Part shown: positions 5,347-7,139 of the stretch, one piece after another
How positions within the stretch are numbered: the stretch's first letter is position 1
Layout of the letters: every line of letters begins with the position of its first letter
Source: Methanoregula sp.
GTDB lineage: Archaea; Halobacteriota; Methanomicrobia; Methanomicrobiales; Methanospirillaceae
DNA: 7,139 bases
Direction: 5' to 3'
NCBI GenBank assembly: GCA_003136075.1
Contig: PNBP01000023.1
Location: forward strand, 1,421-8,559
Program-made: the position numbers and the translations under genes
The notes under the pieces: generated by a model
The model's database searches: none
What the model saw: the letters and a program-made list of their open reading frames with translations, nothing else
Told to the model about the DNA's origin: nothing

Positions 5347-7139
5347 TATGATTTGTTCACCACAAGTCCCGTTCTTGAATCATAACCGACGGTAACCCGG
5401 TTGCCTTTCGCATTAAGAGCAGCACCTGACCATTCACCGTTGTTCTTGGTCAGCGGTACAAGAACCTGCCAGCGACCCTTATCCGGCAGGGTCTGTTTGA
5501 ATTGTTCAAGAGCTGTCCCCAGCGTCCCGCCATATTCAGATTCCTTTGAAAGTTTACGCTCAGAAATGCTGACCTGACTCATCTCCCGGGCAAATTCCGT
5601 ATGAGACGACCAGAACGATAGACGAGATCCATCCCATTTGAGGAGAAGAACCGTTACCCGTGGCTCGCCGAGCCGTGTTGGCGTCCGGGCATCGTCCATC
5701 CATTGCATCGGTGTACTCCGGTATCCTTCGTCCAGCTTGAGTTCATTCAGGTTCGCTTGGGCACGACCGCCCATATCCGTGCCATCAGATTGAAGTTCAG
5801 CCTGCATGAGCGATTCCGGAATTTTTCCCTGTGCATCCTCGCCAAATACTCCTTCGATGAGCAGGCGTGCATCATCCGGCATCGTAATCTTTTTCCGGTC
5901 GGCAAGAAGCCGGGCTGTAAGCCAGAGCTGCCCGTGATGGGGATAGACATAGGCACCTTTGGGAAACAGGGCAGAATACCATTCAGCTGTCGGGATTCCA
6001 TCCAGTGGAGGTGTCAGCAGGATTATCCGGGGGTCGCCCCGGTCTTCGCGTTTATGCCGGTGCAGCCGGCCTGCACGCTGGATGATCAGATCCATCGGAG
6101 CTAGATCCGTGATCATGAGATCAAAATCAAGATCGAGCGATTGTTCTACTACCTGCGTGGCGACAAGGATTTTTCCGCGCCGGATTTCAGGAGTACTGTC
6201 CTTGCCAAACGTCTCCAGCACAGTATGCTCAATCCCTAACCGATCTCCCATCGCAAACCGGGCGTGGAACAACATAACCTGTTCATCACCAAAACTGCGG
6301 GAAAGTTCACGATAGGATTCAACGGCATCATCAACAGTATTTCTCACCCAGCAGGCGCATCGCCCTTCTTTGATAACGTCAGATAATATGGCCTTCACAA
6401 CGCACGGATCACGAACACATTCAACAGCGATCGTTCTATGTGTTTGTTCACAGCGTTCAATGGGAATTTCTGATAGTGGCTCGCGGCTCACGCAGGTCAC
6501 AAGGGGATAATCGGATTTTTGTACTGTGTCTATACCGGCAGATTTGCCCAGCCCTTTGCCGAATCCGGCGACCAGCTCCTGCCGCTGCTTTTGCGGGAGA
6601 GTGGCGGAAAGAAGGATTGCACTGCCTCCTTGGGCTGCATGGAACTCAAGGAGTGTTTCAAGTACCTTGTGCACGTACGGATCGTAGGCGTGCACCTCGT
6701 CTACAACAAGAATATTTCTTGATAAACCCAGCAGACGAAGAGACTGGTGTCGGAGAGGCAGCACACCCATCAGTGCCTGATCGATGGTTCCGACACCGAT
6801 TTGTGCAAGAAGTGATTTCTTCCGGTTATCGGACAGCCATGCAGCACATTGCGCGGAAGCACTCATCTCTCCTTTCCGGTCAGGTTCTATGAAAGCATCG
6901 CTGGTCGGGATAACAGAATTCCGGAATTTGTTCGAAAGGTTGCGCGAACTATGTGCCAATACAAGTGACGGGTGATCCGCACTCATGAACAAATTCAGGT
7001 AAGCTTGCTCCATTCTCCCGTACATCGCATCAGCAGTTGCCATTGTCGGCAGACCAAAGAAGATTCCTTCGCCATTTCCTTCCGTTATCAGCCGTTGCGC
7101 AAGTACAAGGGCAGATTCCGTCTTTCCGCTTCCGGTCGG
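5346..7139 (-). CDS. cas3: Cas3 helicase-nuclease, type I-E (partial, lacks N-terminal HD domain)
   Basis: The frame is open from the right window edge to the TAA at 5348-5346, giving 597 residues. An ATG at 7043 is internal and not the start, because the upstream codons encode the conserved PTGSGKTESALVLAQRL. That is Walker A (motif I, residues 1-7), and GLPTMATADAMYGRM follows as motif Ia. DEVHAYD at 147-153 is the DExH box (motif II), LLSATLP at about 176-182 is motif III, LFHARFAMGDRLGIE at about 290-304 is the motif IV region, and ATQVVEQSLDLDFD with QRAGRLHRH (354-362) are motifs V and VI. About 140 C-terminal residues form the accessory domain. Cas3 is recruited to target-bound Cascade and translocates 3' to 5' along the non-target strand while its HD domain cuts it. 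Compared with E. coli Cas3 (888 residues), roughly 310 N-terminal residues, with the HD site, lie outside. All visible helicase motifs are intact. Cas3 is not fused to Cse1 here. Confidence 0.97.
   Translation of the reverse strand, partial: PTGSGKTESALVLAQRLITEGNGEGIFFGLPTMATADAMYGRMEQAYLNLFMSADHPSLVLAHSSRNLSNKFRNSVIPTSDAFIEPDRKGEMSASAQCAAWLSDNRKKSLLAQIGVGTIDQALMGVLPLRHQSLRLLGLSRNILVVDEVHAYDPYVHKVLETLLEFHAAQGGSAILLSATLPQKQRQELVAGFGKGLGKSAGIDTVQKSDYPLVTCVSREPLSEIPIERCEQTHRTIAVECVRDPCVVKAILSDVIKEGRCACWVRNTVDDAVESYRELSRSFGDEQVMLFHARFAMGDRLGIEHTVLETFGKDSTPEIRRGKILVATQVVEQSLDLDFDLMITDLAPMDLIIQRAGRLHRHKREDRGDPRIILLTPPLDGIPTAEWYSALFPKGAYVYPHHGQLWLTARLLADRKKITMPDDARLLIEGVFGEDAQGKIPESLMQAELQSDGTDMGGRAQANLNELKLDEGYRSTPMQWMDDARTPTRLGEPRVTVLLLKWDGSRLSFWSSHTEFAREMSQVSISERKLSKESEYGGTLGTALEQFKQTLPDKGRWQVLVPLTKNNGEWSGAALNAKGNRVTVGYDSRTGLVVNKS

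Noticed and set aside
5346..7043. The ATG at 7043 as the start of cas3
   Set aside because: The codons upstream, to the window edge, stay open and encode Walker A (PTGSGKTE), so the gene simply continues beyond the window.
1..7139. CRISPR repeats, tRNA/rRNA genes, insertion sequences or transposase genes
   Set aside because: No spaced direct repeats of 25-35 nt, no RNA-gene signature and no terminal inverted repeats or transposase motifs were found by reading both strands.

Overview
The window is most of a canonical type I-E (Cascade) CRISPR-Cas operon, read entirely from the minus strand, so transcription runs from high to low coordinates. In transcription order it holds cas3 (5' part missing), cse1/casA, cse2/casB, cas7e/casC, cas5e/casD, cas6e/casE and the first 103 codons of cas1. 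Both edges cut genes. The right edge falls in the Walker A motif of Cas3, so the HD nuclease domain is outside. The left edge falls inside Cas1, so the rest of cas1, and presumably cas2 and the CRISPR array, lie just beyond it. No repeat-spacer array, RNA gene or mobile element is visible inside.

Region by region on the minus strand: 7139-5346 is the Cas3 helicase and C-terminal domain. 5345-5219 is the only sizeable intergenic gap (127 nt, about 38% GC), with one possible 23-codon ORF starting on the cas3 stop. 5218-3539 is cse1, the large PAM-recognition subunit. 3527-2958 is cse2, 2952-1741 is cas7e, 1739-996 is cas5e, 993-322 is cas6e, and 309-1 is the cas1 start. From cse1 to cas1 the genes are separated by only 1 to 12 nt, so they are surely one transcription unit.

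Together the products form a complete interference module. Cas6e cuts the repeat RNA. Cas5e, a Cas7e backbone, two Cse2 copies and Cse1 assemble on the crRNA as Cascade, and Cas3 is recruited to unwind and degrade the target. Cas1 (with Cas2 outside the window) acquires spacers. Every gene checked is open and keeps its diagnostic motifs, so the system looks functional.

Host: the sequence does not identify the organism. GC is near 50% overall and Shine-Dalgarno sites are clear. The lysine/glutamate-rich Cas7 segment and the style of the coding sequence would fit a mesophilic methanogenic archaeon (for example Methanomicrobiales), but a bacterium is equally possible; this is a low-confidence inference. 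The system itself is known. The points most worth a second look are a strong base-composition break inside cse1, a 40-residue charged insertion in Cas7e, a possible small ORF between cas3 and cse1, and the uneven strength of translation signals along the Cascade genes.
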